Assembly: GCF_001642695.1 (NCBI RefSeq)
Contig: NZ_LWCC02000005.1
Coordinates: 4,288,630 to 4,321,374 of the forward strand
Length of the DNA stretch: 32,745 nucleotides
Direction of reading: 5' to 3'
Source: Streptomyces chilikensis
Lineage (GTDB): Bacteria; Actinomycetota; Actinomycetes; Streptomycetales; Streptomycetaceae
Shown piece by piece: positions 1 to 7,889 of the stretch (position 1 is the first letter of the stretch; each line of letters opens with the position of its first letter). Made by a program: the position numbers and the translations under genes. The notes under the pieces were generated by a model. It was not told the DNA's origin. It ran no database searches and worked only from the letters and a program-made list of their open reading frames with translations.

Positions 1-1459
1 GTGGTGGCTGGCCCTTCCCGCCTTCGCCGTCCTCGGCCGGGCGCTGCGCGGCCGCCGGTGGAAGCCGGCCTTCGGCCTCGGTTACCTCTTCGCCCTCGGC
101 TACCTGCTGCCGCTGCTGGTGTGGACCGGCATCGAGGTCGGGCCCGGACCGTGGCTGGCGCTGGTGGCCGTGGAGGCGGTGTTCCTCGCGCTCACCGCGG
201 CGGGCATCGCCGCGGTCTCCCGGCTGCCCGCCTGGCCGCTGTGGGCCGCCGCGGTCTGGACGGCCGGCGAGGCGGCCCGTGCCCGGTTCCCGTTCGGCGG
301 CTTCCCCTGGGGCAAGGTGGCCTTCGGCCAGGCCGACGGCGTCCTCCTGCCGCTCGCCGCGCTCGGCGGCACCCCGCTGCTCGGCTTCGCGGTGGTGCTG
401 AGCGGCTTCGGACTGTGCGAGGCCGTCCGGCAGGCCCGCTCGGCCCGCCGGACCCGCGTGGTGCGCCGCGGGGCCGCGGCCGCCGCGCTGCTGAGCCTGC
501 TCGCGCCGTTCGGCGCCGCGCTCGGCGCGCGGGCCGTGGTGGACGCGGACGCGGAGGACGGCACGGCCACCGTCGCCGTGATCCAGGGCAACGTCCCCCG
601 GCTGGGCCTCGACTTCAACGCCCAGCGGCGCGCGGTGCTCGACCACCACGTCCGGGAGACCGAGCGGCTGGCCGAGCGCATCGCGGCCGGCGAGGCCGAG
701 CGGCCGGACCTGGTGCTCTGGCCGGAGAACTCCTCCGACATCGACCCCTTCACCAACGCCGACGCCGCCGAGGTCATCGACCGCGCGGCCAAGGCCGTGG
801 ACGCACCCATCGCCGTGGGCGGCGTGGTGGAGCGGGACGGCAAGGTCTACAACGAGCAGATCCTCTGGGACCCGGAGAAGGGCCCGGTCGACACCTACGA
901 CAAGCGGCAGACGCAGCCGTTCGGCGAGTACCTGCCGCTGCGCCCCCTGATCGGCGCCGTCAACGAGACCTGGACGAGCATGGTCCGCCGGGACTTCAGC
1001 CGCGGCACCACCCCGGGCGTCTTCGCCATGAACGGCACCGGCGTCGGGCTGGTCACCTGCTACGAGGCCGCCTTCGACTGGGCGGTGCGCGACACCGTGC
1101 GGGCCGGTGCGCAGATGCTCTCGGTGCCCAGCAACAACGCCACCTTCGGGCGCAGCGAGATGACCTACCAGCAGCTCGCCATGTCCCGGGTGCGGGCGGT
1201 CGAACACGGGCGGACCGTGACCGTGCCGGTGACCAGCGGGGTCAGCGCGATCATCCTGCCCGACGGCCGGGTGACCGCGCGCACCGGCATGTTCGTCCCC
1301 GGGACCCTGGTGGGAACGGTGCCCCTGCGTTCCTCCAGCACCCCGGCCACGACGCTGGGGACGCTGCCCGAGTGGACCCTGGTGCTGCTGGGCGTCGCGG
1401 GCGGGGCCTGGGCGGTCGCCCGGACCGTCCGGGCCGGGCGCACCGGGGCGGACCGATAG
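1..1459 (+). CDS. lnt: Apolipoprotein N-acyltransferase (5'-truncated by window edge)
   Basis: Integral membrane enzyme for the last step of lipoprotein maturation, N-acylating the diacylglyceryl-cysteine of apolipoproteins. The reading frame is already open at base 2 (begins WWLALPAF), so the N-terminus lies upstream of the window. Several hydrophobic segments occupy the first ~170 visible residues, followed by the nitrilase-like catalytic domain. The three expected catalytic positions are visible: Glu in LVLWPENSSD, Lys in YDKRQTQPFGEYLP and Cys in GLVTCYEAAF. A last membrane helix (WTLVLLGVAGGAW) precedes the charged C-terminus. The stop lies nine bases before the next start codon. Family assignment is secure. 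Streptomycetes can carry more than one Lnt, and which paralogue this is cannot be told here. Confidence 0.93.
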   Translation, partial: WWLALPAFAVLGRALRGRRWKPAFGLGYLFALGYLLPLLVWTGIEVGPGPWLALVAVEAVFLALTAAGIAAVSRLPAWPLWAAAVWTAGEAARARFPFGGFPWGKVAFGQADGVLLPLAALGGTPLLGFAVVLSGFGLCEAVRQARSARRTRVVRRGAAAAALLSLLAPFGAALGARAVVDADAEDGTATVAVIQGNVPRLGLDFNAQRRAVLDHHVRETERLAERIAAGEAERPDLVLWPENSSDIDPFTNADAAEVIDRAAKAVDAPIAVGGVVERDGKVYNEQILWDPEKGPVDTYDKRQTQPFGEYLPLRPLIGAVNETWTSMVRRDFSRGTTPGVFAMNGTGVGLVTCYEAAFDWAVRDTVRAGAQMLSVPSNNATFGRSEMTYQQLAMSRVRAVEHGRTVTVPVTSGVSAIILPDGRVTARTGMFVPGTLVGTVPLRSSSTPATTLGTLPEWTLVLLGVAGGAWAVARTVRAGRTGADR

Positions 1460-1462
1460 GGT
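1457..1462 (+). promoter_or_regulatory. Candidate leaderless -10 box before the Nudix gene
   Basis: TAGGGT ends six bases before the ATG at 1469, the spacing expected if transcription starts on the A of the ATG. No convincing -35 hexamer is visible, and AGGG could instead be a weak ribosome-binding site overlapping the lnt stop. Confidence 0.35.
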
Positions 1463-1468
1463 CGAACC

Positions 1469-1942
1469 ATGGCAACCCCGGACTTCATCCGCACGCTCCG
1501 CGCCTCCGCCGGGCACCAGCTGCTGTGGCTGCCCGGCGTCACCGCGATCGTCCTCGACGACCGGCACCGCGTCCTGCTCAACCGGCGGGCCGACACCGGT
1601 CGCTGGGCGGTGATCGGCGGCATCCCCGAGCCGGGGGAGGAGCCCGCCGCCTGCGCGGTGCGCGAGGTCTTCGAGGAGACGGCCGTCATGTGCGTCCCGG
1701 AGCGGGTGCTGAGCGTGCAGGCCCTCCGGCCGGTGACGTACGGGAACGGCGACGTCTGCCAGTACATGGACATCACCTTCCGCTGCCGCGCCGTCGGCGG
1801 CGAGGCCCGGGTGAACGACGACGAGTCCCTGGACGTGGCCTGGTTCCCGGTGGACGCCCTGCCGGAGCTCGACGAGTTCGGGCTGACGCGGATCAAGCAA
1901 GCACTGTCGGACGCCCCCACATGGTTCGACCCCATGAGCTGA
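1469..1942 (+). CDS. Nudix hydrolase, 157 aa
   Basis: Small soluble pyrophosphohydrolase acting on a nucleoside diphosphate linked to an unknown moiety. The Nudix box runs from GGIPEPGEE through CAVREVFEETAV (about residues 50-73). It fits G-x5-E-x7-REUxEE, except that the usual Gly after EE-T/x is Ala. The ATG follows the lnt stop by nine bases. Directly upstream, TAGGGT lies six bases before the ATG, which would suit either a leaderless promoter -10 box or a weak AGGG ribosome site. Substrate unknown: the N-terminal TPDFIRTLRASAGHQLLWLPGVTAIV resembles actinobacterial mutT-like Nudix proteins of about 155 residues. Full length, no anomalies. Confidence 0.9.
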   Translation: MATPDFIRTLRASAGHQLLWLPGVTAIVLDDRHRVLLNRRADTGRWAVIGGIPEPGEEPAACAVREVFEETAVMCVPERVLSVQALRPVTYGNGDVCQYMDITFRCRAVGGEARVNDDESLDVAWFPVDALPELDEFGLTRIKQALSDAPTWFDPMS

Positions 1943-1990
1943 CCTAGAAGTATGGGCGCTGACCACATGGGGTGGGTGGGGGCCGCTGCC

Positions 1991-1996
1991 TAGGGT
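1991..1996 (+). promoter_or_regulatory. Candidate leaderless -10 box before the dehydrogenase gene
   Basis: TAGGGT sits six bases upstream of the ATG at 2003, in the same context (TAGGGTCGGACCATG) as the preceding Nudix gene (TAGGGTCGAACCATG). This arrangement is typical of leaderless actinobacterial transcripts. No clear -35 box is seen. Confidence 0.4.
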
Positions 1997-2002
1997 CGGA
2001 CC

Positions 2003-2818
2003 ATGACCGAGCAGCCCAGCACTGCCGGGGGCCTCGAGACCCCCCTCGAGCCGTCCCCGCTCGACCTCTCCGGACGCACCGCCCTGGTCACCGGCGCCGC
2101 CGGCGGCATCGGGCGCGCCTGCACGCTGCGGCTGGCCGCCGCGGGCGCCACGGTGCGGGCGGTGGACCGCGACGAAGGCGGCCTTGCCGAGCTGACCGGG
2201 CAGGCGGCCGGACTCAGGGGCGCCGTGGTGCCCCAGGTCCTCGACCTCACCGACCTGGACGCCGCGGAGCGGGCCGCCGCGGGTGCCGACGTGCTGGTCA
2301 ACAACGCCGGGATCCAGTTGGTGCGGCCGGTGCACGAGTTCCCGCCGGACGTCTTCCACACCGTGCTCACGGTGATGCTGGAGGCGCCGTTCCGGCTGAT
2401 CCGCGGCGCCCTGCCGCACATGTACGAGCAGGGCTGGGGACGCATCGTCAATGTGTCGTCCGTCCATGGGCTGCGCGCCTCTGCCTTCAAGTCGGCCTAT
2501 GTGTCCGCCAAACACGGGCTGGAGGGCCTTTCCAAGACGGTCGCGCTGGAAGGCGCGCCCCACGGCGTCACCTCCAACTGTGTGAACCCCGGCTATGTGC
2601 GCACACCACTGGTCGAGAAGCAGATCACCGACCAGGCGGCCGTGCACGGCATCCCCGAGGACCGGGTGGTCTCCGAGATCCTGCTGCGCGACACCGCCGT
2701 CAAGCGGCTGATCGAGCCGGCCGAGGTCGCCGAGGCGGTGGCCTTCCTCTGCGGCCCGGCCGCCGCCACGGTCACCGGGTCCTCCTACGTGATGGACGGC
2801 GGCTGGACCGCGCACTGA
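2003..2818 (+). CDS. 3-hydroxybutyrate dehydrogenase (SDR family), 271 aa
   Basis: NAD-dependent oxidation of D-3-hydroxybutyrate to acetoacetate, used to recycle polyhydroxybutyrate monomers or to catabolise exogenous hydroxybutyrate. It is a classical short-chain dehydrogenase: the cofactor loop TGAAGGIG is at residues 30-37, NNAG follows in VLVNNAGIQ, and the catalytic Tyr166 and Lys170 lie in SAYVSAKHG with the Ser in VNVSSVHG. The substrate-side signature CVNPGYVRTPLVEKQI and the C-terminal VTGSSYVMDGGW are characteristic of hydroxybutyrate dehydrogenases rather than general SDRs. An extra ~20-residue N-terminal tail precedes the Rossmann fold. The next gene on the same strand is a GAF/PucR-type regulator, followed by a convergent transporter, suggesting an uptake-and-oxidation unit. 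Confidence 0.87.
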   Translation: MTEQPSTAGGLETPLEPSPLDLSGRTALVTGAAGGIGRACTLRLAAAGATVRAVDRDEGGLAELTGQAAGLRGAVVPQVLDLTDLDAAERAAAGADVLVNNAGIQLVRPVHEFPPDVFHTVLTVMLEAPFRLIRGALPHMYEQGWGRIVNVSSVHGLRASAFKSAYVSAKHGLEGLSKTVALEGAPHGVTSNCVNPGYVRTPLVEKQITDQAAVHGIPEDRVVSEILLRDTAVKRLIEPAEVAEAVAFLCGPAAATVTGSSYVMDGGWTAH

Positions 2819-2829
2819 CCTTCCGCGCG

Positions 2830-2859
2830 GGGCGCGGGGCCGCCCGCCGTCCCGCGCCC
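2830..2859 (+). terminator. Hairpin after the hydroxybutyrate dehydrogenase
   Basis: GGGCGCGGG (2830-2838) pairs perfectly with CCCGCGCCC (2851-2859) across a 12-base loop, 11 bases after the stop. There is no T-run, as is common in Streptomyces. Confidence 0.5.
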
Positions 2860-2899
2860 GAGCGGCCGTCGTCCACAGGGGTGTCCCGGGGCCCCGGCC

Positions 2900-5095
2900 A
2901 TGGTGAATCCTGTGCCCATGTCCCACGATCACCCGCAGGGCGTGCCTCTGCCGACGGCCCGGCCGTCCGCGGAACCGACCGCTCCACGCCCGGCCGACGG
3001 ACCCGCCGTCGCTCCGCCGGCCGGCAGGCCCGGAGCAGGGGGCCCTCCCGGCACGCAGGTCACGCCCGGTGCCGGGACCACCCCCGGATCGCAGACCACG
3101 CCCGGTGCCGGGGCGGCGACCGCCGCCGCACCCGGTGCCGCCCCCGCCTCCGGTGCCACCCCCGCCTCCGGCGCGGGTCCCGCCTCCGGCGGCGCGGCGG
3201 AGGCCGCGGCCGGGGCGGAGACCCCCTACCTGGAACTCCTGGCCCGCGGCGCCTCCGCCGACGCCTACGACCGCCCCGTGCTGGTGGCCCGCGCCGAGGG
3301 GCGGCCCGCGGCCGAGGTCGCGGCGCTGCGCCGGGCCAGGGACCTCGCCCTGCGGGTCCGCTCCGAGCTCGAGGGCAGGCGCCGCCGCGAGGAGGAGCTC
3401 TCCGCCCTCTTCGCCACCGCCCACGACCTGGCCGGCCCCCGCGACCTCGACGCCGTGCTGCGGGCCATAGTCCAGCGCGCCCGTTCCCTCCTCGGAACCG
3501 ACGTCGCCTACCTTTCCCTCAACGATCCGGGCCGTGGCGACACCTACATGCGGGTCACCGAGGGCTCGGTCGCCGCCCGGTTCCAGCAGCTGCGCCTCGG
3601 CATGGGCGAAGGACTCGGCGGCCTGGTCGCCCAGACCGCCCGCCCGTACGTCACCCAGGACTACTTCAAGGACGAGCGGTTCCTGCACACCGGCACCATC
3701 GACGCAGGCGTCCACGACGAGGGACTGGTCGCCATCCTCGGCGTCCCGCTGATGCTCGGCGACCACGTCATCGGCGTGCTGTTCGCCGCGGACCGCCGTG
3801 CCCGCGTCTTCGAACGCGGCCAGATCGCCCTGCTCAGCAGCTTCGCCGCCCTCGCCGCGGCAGCCATCGACACCGCCAACCTGCTCGCCGAGACCCGCTC
3901 GGCCGTCGCCGGACTGGAGCGGGCCAACGAGATCATCCGGGACCGCAGCGCCGTCATCGAACGCGCCTCGGGGGTCCACGACCGCCTCGCCGAACTGGTG
4001 CTCCGCGGCGGCCAGGTGCACGACGTCGCCGCCGCCGTGTCGGAGGTCCTCGACGGCTCCGTGTCCTTCGCCGACATCACCGCCGTCCCCGCCGAGGCGC
4101 TGGAGGCGTCCCGCGCAGGGGGCCACGCCGTGCCGCACGGCGACGACTGGATCGCCGCCGTCACCGCGAGCGGCGAACTCCTCGGCGCCCTGGTGCTGCG
4201 CGGCCACCCCGTCCTCGATCCCGTCGACCAGCGCACCCTGGAGCGGGCCGCCATGGTCACCTCCCTGCTGCTGCTCGCCCGCCGCTCCGCCGCCGAGGCC
4301 GAACAGCGGGTCCGCGGCGAACTCCTCGACGACCTCCTCGACGCCCGCGACCACGACCCCCGGCTGCTGCGGATGCGCGCCGCCCGCCTGCACGCCGACC
4401 TCGACGTCACCCACGTGGTGCTCGCCGCACGCCTGGACGCCACCGCGCCCGGCGGCGACGCCGAGGCGGAGGCCCGCCGCCGGCTGTGGTCCGCCGCCTC
4501 CCACCTGGCCTCCACCCGCCACGGCCTGGCCGCGGCCCGCGACGGCGGCACGGTGCTGCTGCTCCCGCTGCCGCCCGGCGGCAGCGCCACCGACCTGGCC
4601 CGCGACGTCGCGCGCAGGCTCAGCACCGCCGTGCACGACGCGGTCACCGTCGGGGCGTCCGCGCCGCAGGAGGTGCTGTCGTCGGGACCCGACCAGGTGG
4701 CCGTCGCCTACCAGGAGGCCCGGCGCTGCCTGGACGCCCTCCGCCTCCTCGGGCGGGCGGGTGACGGCGCGGCGGCCGAGGACTTCGGCTTCGTCGGGCT
4801 GCTCCTCGCGGGGGACCGGGACATCTCCGGCTTCGTCGGCCGCACCATCGGAGAGGTCGTCGCCTACGACGAACGGCGCGGCACCGACCTGGTGCGCACG
4901 CTCGACGCCTACTTCGCCTGCGGGATGAGCCCCGCCCGCACCAAGGACGCGCTCCACGTCCACGTCAACACGGTGGCGCAACGGCTGGAGCGGGTGGGCC
5001 GCCTGCTCGGCGAGGACTGGCAGCGCCCCGACCGGGCCCTGGAGATCCAGCTCGCCCTGCGCCTGCAGCGCCTGGCCTCGCCGCCCCGCGGCTGA
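2900..5095 (+). CDS. GAF-domain PucR/CdaR-type transcriptional regulator, 731 aa
   Basis: Cytoplasmic DNA-binding regulator, probably controlling the neighbouring dehydrogenase and transporter. Residues ~1-105 are a low-complexity Pro/Ala/Gly/Thr tract with repeating PGAGTTPG and PASGATPASG units. Next come a short helical segment (RRREEELSALFATAHDLAG), a GAF sensor domain (~180-330, including GEGLGGLVAQTARPYVTQDYF), a PucR-type central domain, and a C-terminal HTH_30 domain from about residue 660 (LVRTLDAYFACGMSPARTKDALHVHVNTVAQRLERV). The start is uncertain: ATG at 2900 has no good ribosome site and a second in-frame ATG lies at 2918, but either leaves the tract intact. The ligand is unknown. 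It ends just before a strong bidirectional terminator shared with the convergent transporter. Confidence 0.85.
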   Translation: MVNPVPMSHDHPQGVPLPTARPSAEPTAPRPADGPAVAPPAGRPGAGGPPGTQVTPGAGTTPGSQTTPGAGAATAAAPGAAPASGATPASGAGPASGGAAEAAAGAETPYLELLARGASADAYDRPVLVARAEGRPAAEVAALRRARDLALRVRSELEGRRRREEELSALFATAHDLAGPRDLDAVLRAIVQRARSLLGTDVAYLSLNDPGRGDTYMRVTEGSVAARFQQLRLGMGEGLGGLVAQTARPYVTQDYFKDERFLHTGTIDAGVHDEGLVAILGVPLMLGDHVIGVLFAADRRARVFERGQIALLSSFAALAAAAIDTANLLAETRSAVAGLERANEIIRDRSAVIERASGVHDRLAELVLRGGQVHDVAAAVSEVLDGSVSFADITAVPAEALEASRAGGHAVPHGDDWIAAVTASGELLGALVLRGHPVLDPVDQRTLERAAMVTSLLLLARRSAAEAEQRVRGELLDDLLDARDHDPRLLRMRAARLHADLDVTHVVLAARLDATAPGGDAEAEARRRLWSAASHLASTRHGLAAARDGGTVLLLPLPPGGSATDLARDVARRLSTAVHDAVTVGASAPQEVLSSGPDQVAVAYQEARRCLDALRLLGRAGDGAAAEDFGFVGLLLAGDRDISGFVGRTIGEVVAYDERRGTDLVRTLDAYFACGMSPARTKDALHVHVNTVAQRLERVGRLLGEDWQRPDRALEIQLALRLQRLASPPRG

Positions 5096-5117
5096 CCGCC
5101 GCCGCGGCGCGCGCGGA

Positions 5118-5146
5118 AGGCCCCGCACACCTGGTGTGCGGGGCCT
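5118..5146. terminator. Bidirectional terminator between convergent genes
   Basis: A perfect inverted repeat, AGGCCCCGCACACC (5118-5131) and GGTGTGCGGGGCCT (5133-5146), separated by a single base; in practice the inner pairs open to form the loop. It lies 23 bases past the regulator stop and serves both that gene and the convergent transporter. Confidence 0.85.
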
Positions 5147-5228
5147 CTCGTCCGGCGTGCGGGGCTTTCACCGTGCGGGGCGGGCCGGTGAACTCCGCCC
5201 CGCCCCGCACGTGCCGGCCACCGCCGGC

Positions 5229-6617
5229 TCAGACCGTCTGCCCGCTCCTCGCGGCCTCGGCGGGCGCGGCCGGGGAGTCCGCGGAGCCGGTGCCGTCGAT
5301 GTCGTTCAGGTCCCGGTCGCGGGTCTCCTTGGCCACGGCCACCGCGATCAGCGTGACGACCGCCGCCGCGATCACGTACAGGGAGATCGGGGTGGAGGTG
5401 CCGTAGCTCGACAGCAGCGCGGTCGCGATCAGCGGCGCCGGAGCACCCGCCGCCACCGAGGCGAACTGGGCACCGATCGAGGCGCCGGAGTAGCGAACCC
5501 GGGTCGAGAACAGCTCGGAGAAGAACGCCGCCTGCGGGGCGTACATGGCGCCGTGCAGGACCAGACCCACCGTCACCGCGGTCAGCAGGGAGAGGAAGCC
5601 GCCCTTGTCGATCAGCCAGAAGAACGGGAACACCCACAGGCCGATGCCGGCCGCGCCGAGCATGTAGACCGGGCGCCGGCCCCAGCGGTCGGAGAGCGCG
5701 CCCCAGGCCGGAACCGCGCAGAAGTGGATCGCGGAACCGACCAGCACCGCGTTCAGCGCGGTCTGCTTGGACATCTCGGCCGCCTCGACGGCGTACACCA
5801 GGATGAACGCGGTGATCACGTAGAACGAGATGTTCTCCGCCATGCGGGCGCCCATCGCGATCAGGATGTCCTTCCAGTGGTGCCGGAAGACGGCGACCAG
5901 CGGAAGCTTCTCGGCGGCGCCCTCGGCCTTGCGGGCCTCGGCGGCGGCCAGCGCCTGCTTGAAGACGGGCGACTCGTCGACCGACAGGCGGATCCACAGA
6001 CCGACGACCACCAGCAGGCCGGAGAGCAGGAACGGTATGCGCCAGCCCCACGAGTTGAAGGCGCTCTCCGAGAGCGTGGCGGTCAGCAGCGCCAGCACGC
6101 CGGTGGCCAGCAGCTGGCCGGCCGGGGCGCCGGTCTGCGGCCACGAGGCCCAGAAACCGCGCCGCTTCGGGTCACCGTGCTCCGACACCAGCAGCACCGC
6201 GCCGCCCCACTCGCCGCCGAGCGCGAAGCCCTGCACCAGACGGAGCACCGTCAGCAGGACCGGCGCCGCGCTGCCGATGGTGGCGTGGGTCGGCAGCAGA
6301 CCGATGGCGAAGGTCGCGCCGCCCATCATCAGCAGACTGATCACCAGCAGCTTCTTGCGGCCCAGCCGGTCGCCGTAGTGACCGAACACCAGGGCGCCCA
6401 GCGGGCGGGCCAGGAAGCCGACGGCGTACGTCAGGAACGACAGCAGCGTGCCGACCAGCGGATCCTCGTCCGGGAAGAACAGGGTGTTGAACACCAGCGC
6501 GGCGGCCGAACCGTAGAGGAAGAAGTCGTACCACTCGATGGTGGTGCCGATCAGGCTCGCGGCGACGATCTTCTTCAAGCTGTTCGGCGTCGGGGGCGCG
6601 GCTGCCGATGAGGCCAT
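5229..6617 (-). CDS. MFS metabolite:H+ symporter (MHS family), 462 aa
   Basis: Inner-membrane proton-coupled importer of a small organic acid or zwitterion, by homology to ShiA/KgtP/ProP-type carriers. The N-terminus SLKKIVAASLIGTTIEWYDFFLYGSAAALVF is the MHS signature. The loop 2-3 motif is GHYGDRLGRKKLL, and RLVQGFALGGEWGGAVLL marks helix 5. About 12 hydrophobic segments are present and length is normal. ATG at 6617 was chosen because GGAAG lies eight bases upstream; a longer frame reaches 6665 without a ribosome site. Convergent to the GAF/PucR regulator and close to the hydroxybutyrate dehydrogenase, so 3-hydroxybutyrate or a related ketone body is a reasonable inferred substrate, but this is not shown by sequence. 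Confidence 0.88.
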   Translation of the reverse strand: MASSAAAPPTPNSLKKIVAASLIGTTIEWYDFFLYGSAAALVFNTLFFPDEDPLVGTLLSFLTYAVGFLARPLGALVFGHYGDRLGRKKLLVISLLMMGGATFAIGLLPTHATIGSAAPVLLTVLRLVQGFALGGEWGGAVLLVSEHGDPKRRGFWASWPQTGAPAGQLLATGVLALLTATLSESAFNSWGWRIPFLLSGLLVVVGLWIRLSVDESPVFKQALAAAEARKAEGAAEKLPLVAVFRHHWKDILIAMGARMAENISFYVITAFILVYAVEAAEMSKQTALNAVLVGSAIHFCAVPAWGALSDRWGRRPVYMLGAAGIGLWVFPFFWLIDKGGFLSLLTAVTVGLVLHGAMYAPQAAFFSELFSTRVRYSGASIGAQFASVAAGAPAPLIATALLSSYGTSTPISLYVIAAAVVTLIAVAVAKETRDRDLNDIDGTGSADSPAAPAEAARSGQTV

Positions 6618-7180
6618 GGTGACCACTTCCAGATGTGGGATGGGGACGTCTACGTGTCGCCACACCGTAGGAATCCGCAGGTCAGACGCACATGTGGCGG
6701 GGCAACATAGTTCGAGGGTTGACTATGCGCGCGGCCACCATGCTGGCTCAGGGAAAGGTGGGTCAAGGGATCGATGGTGGCCGAAACGAGTCTCGTCCGG
6801 GACGCGTGGTTCAGGGTGGTTCGACCGTGCGGAGCTGACTCCCGTGCCGACTTGGTGCTGACTGTGCTCCGTTGAACCCGGGCATCGGGGATTGATCGGT
6901 CCAGAGTTGTCGCGTGGCGGGCGACCGGCCTGAGAGACCGAGTCAGGCCTTGCTGTTCAGCCGCCGTCGGCACGGGCAAGGCGCTGCGTCCGGGCGCGGT
7001 GCACGTCGGTCCCAGGAGGTTCTTGGTCCGCTGGTGGTACGGCAGTCGCACCGAGCCGACCAGGAGAAACAGCAGCGGGTACGGATCTGCGGAGACGGAA
7101 GCGGGAGCGATGGCGAGGAGCACGGCCGTGCCCACCCCGGCGGACGACGCGGCACGCCGCAGGGGGAGCGGCCAGGGCCA
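6618..7180. other. Non-coding stretch between transporter and FKBP genes
   Basis: No convincing gene is seen in this 560-base interval. Composition is less GC-biased than in the flanking genes. It holds the transporter promoter region at its left end. It also holds a second inverted repeat, CGGCCACCAT (6732-6741) with ATGGTGGCCG (6774-6783), separated by 32 bases. On the minus strand around 6990-7140 there is a hydrophobic stretch (AVLLAIAPASVSADPYPLLFLLVG) that could be a decayed membrane-protein fragment; I do not recognise it. Confidence 0.5.
6706..6727. promoter_or_regulatory. Inverted repeat upstream of the MHS transporter
   Basis: CATAGT (6706-6711) and ACTATG (6722-6727) are separated by 10 bases, about 90 bases before the transporter start. 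The size and spacing would suit a dimeric regulator such as the nearby PucR-type protein. This is inference only. Confidence 0.35.
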
Positions 7181-7585
7181 CTAAGAGTTGCTCCACCCGT
7201 TCGTGCTGGAGTACGAGTCCAGCAGGTCCACCACGAAGACCAGGGTCGAGCCTGCCGGGATCAACGGCGAAGGCGACTGATTGCCGTAGCCGAGACGCGG
7301 GGGAACGATGATCTCGCGCCGACCGCCGACCTTCATCCCCCTCACCCCCCGGTCCCAGCCCTTGATGACCTTGCCACTGCCCAGGGCGAACTTGAACGGC
7401 TGACCGCGGTCCCAGGAGGCATCGAACTGCTTCCCGGACTCGAAGGTCACCCCGACATAGTGGACCCGGACCACCATGCCCGGCTTCACCTCGGCTCCGT
7501 CCCCGACGACCAGGTCCCGGATGGTCAGCTCGGCAGGAGCGTCAACCTCCGGAACGGTGACCTCGGGCTTCGTCGGTTCACTCAT
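7181..7585 (-). CDS. FKBP-type peptidyl-prolyl cis-trans isomerase, 134 aa
   Basis: Cytoplasmic rotamase that isomerises X-Pro bonds and binds FK506/rapamycin-like macrolides. A single FKBP domain fills the protein: VVRVHYVGVTFESGKQFDASWDRG, then FALGSGKVIKGWDRGVRGMKVGGRREIIVPP, LGYGNQ and LVFVVDLLD contain the usual pocket residues Tyr, Phe, Asp, Trp and Tyr. Length matches the small secreted-signal-less FKBPs of streptomycetes (about 125 residues) with a slightly longer charged N-terminus. ATG at 7585 was chosen because GAGG lies five bases upstream; the frame stays open to 7636 without a ribosome site. Monocistronic, tail-to-nothing, in a region otherwise rich in gene debris. Confidence 0.92.
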   Translation of the reverse strand: MSEPTKPEVTVPEVDAPAELTIRDLVVGDGAEVKPGMVVRVHYVGVTFESGKQFDASWDRGQPFKFALGSGKVIKGWDRGVRGMKVGGRREIIVPPRLGYGNQSPSPLIPAGSTLVFVVDLLDSYSSTNGWSNS

Positions 7586-7889
7586 TGCAGCCTCATCACT
7601 GTCAGTCGCAAGCCGTCGCACGGACCAGTCGGACACCGGGACATTCCGTGCCGCAGGTGGTCACGCTACCGAGAACGCACGTCCCCGGAGCACACCGGAT
7701 CCGGTGGCCACACATGATGATCTTTCGCACGACGGGCGCAGGTGTCCCCGCAGCGCAGGTGGACCGGGGCAAGCAGGACCTGCCGTCCGGCGGTCAGGCG
7801 TCGCCGGTGAGAGGACGACTGCGTCCGTTCATCTGATCTCGATGTCGTCGGGACCCGGATTGCGGCGCTCACCGTCGGGCGGCCCGCCA
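7586..7889. other. Intergenic stretch with FKBP promoter region and IS relic
   Basis: This 304-base interval contains the upstream region of the FKBP gene at its left end, with TAGCGT read on the minus strand near 7665-7670 as a possible -10 box. It also holds the IS5-like scrap at 7712-7812. No intact gene is seen. Confidence 0.45.
7712..7812 (-). pseudogene. IS5-like transposase N-terminal fragment
   Basis: About 33 codons on the minus strand read HRRRLTAGRQVLLAPVHL followed by RCGDTCARRAKDHH. This matches the pre-HTH block of IS5-group transposases common in Streptomyces (pattern RRLxxGRQALLxLxHLRxGDTYARLA). The following helix-turn-helix and the DDE domain are absent, and no terminal repeats were found. 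It is a relic lying between the FKBP and esterase genes. The match is short, and recognition is from memory of the family pattern. Confidence 0.5.

Noticed and set aside
1-1947. A long plus-strand frame covering the first two genes, rich in Arg/Ala/Gly
   Set aside because: It is the high-GC shadow of lnt and the Nudix gene in another frame; no family motif and extreme Arg content.
5136-6611. Long frame opposite the MHS transporter
   Set aside because: Antisense shadow; the opposite strand has clear MFS motifs and membrane helices.
6914-7717. A 267-codon frame opposite the FKBP gene
   Set aside because: Overlaps the certain FKBP domain, lacks a ribosome site and shows no recognisable signature.
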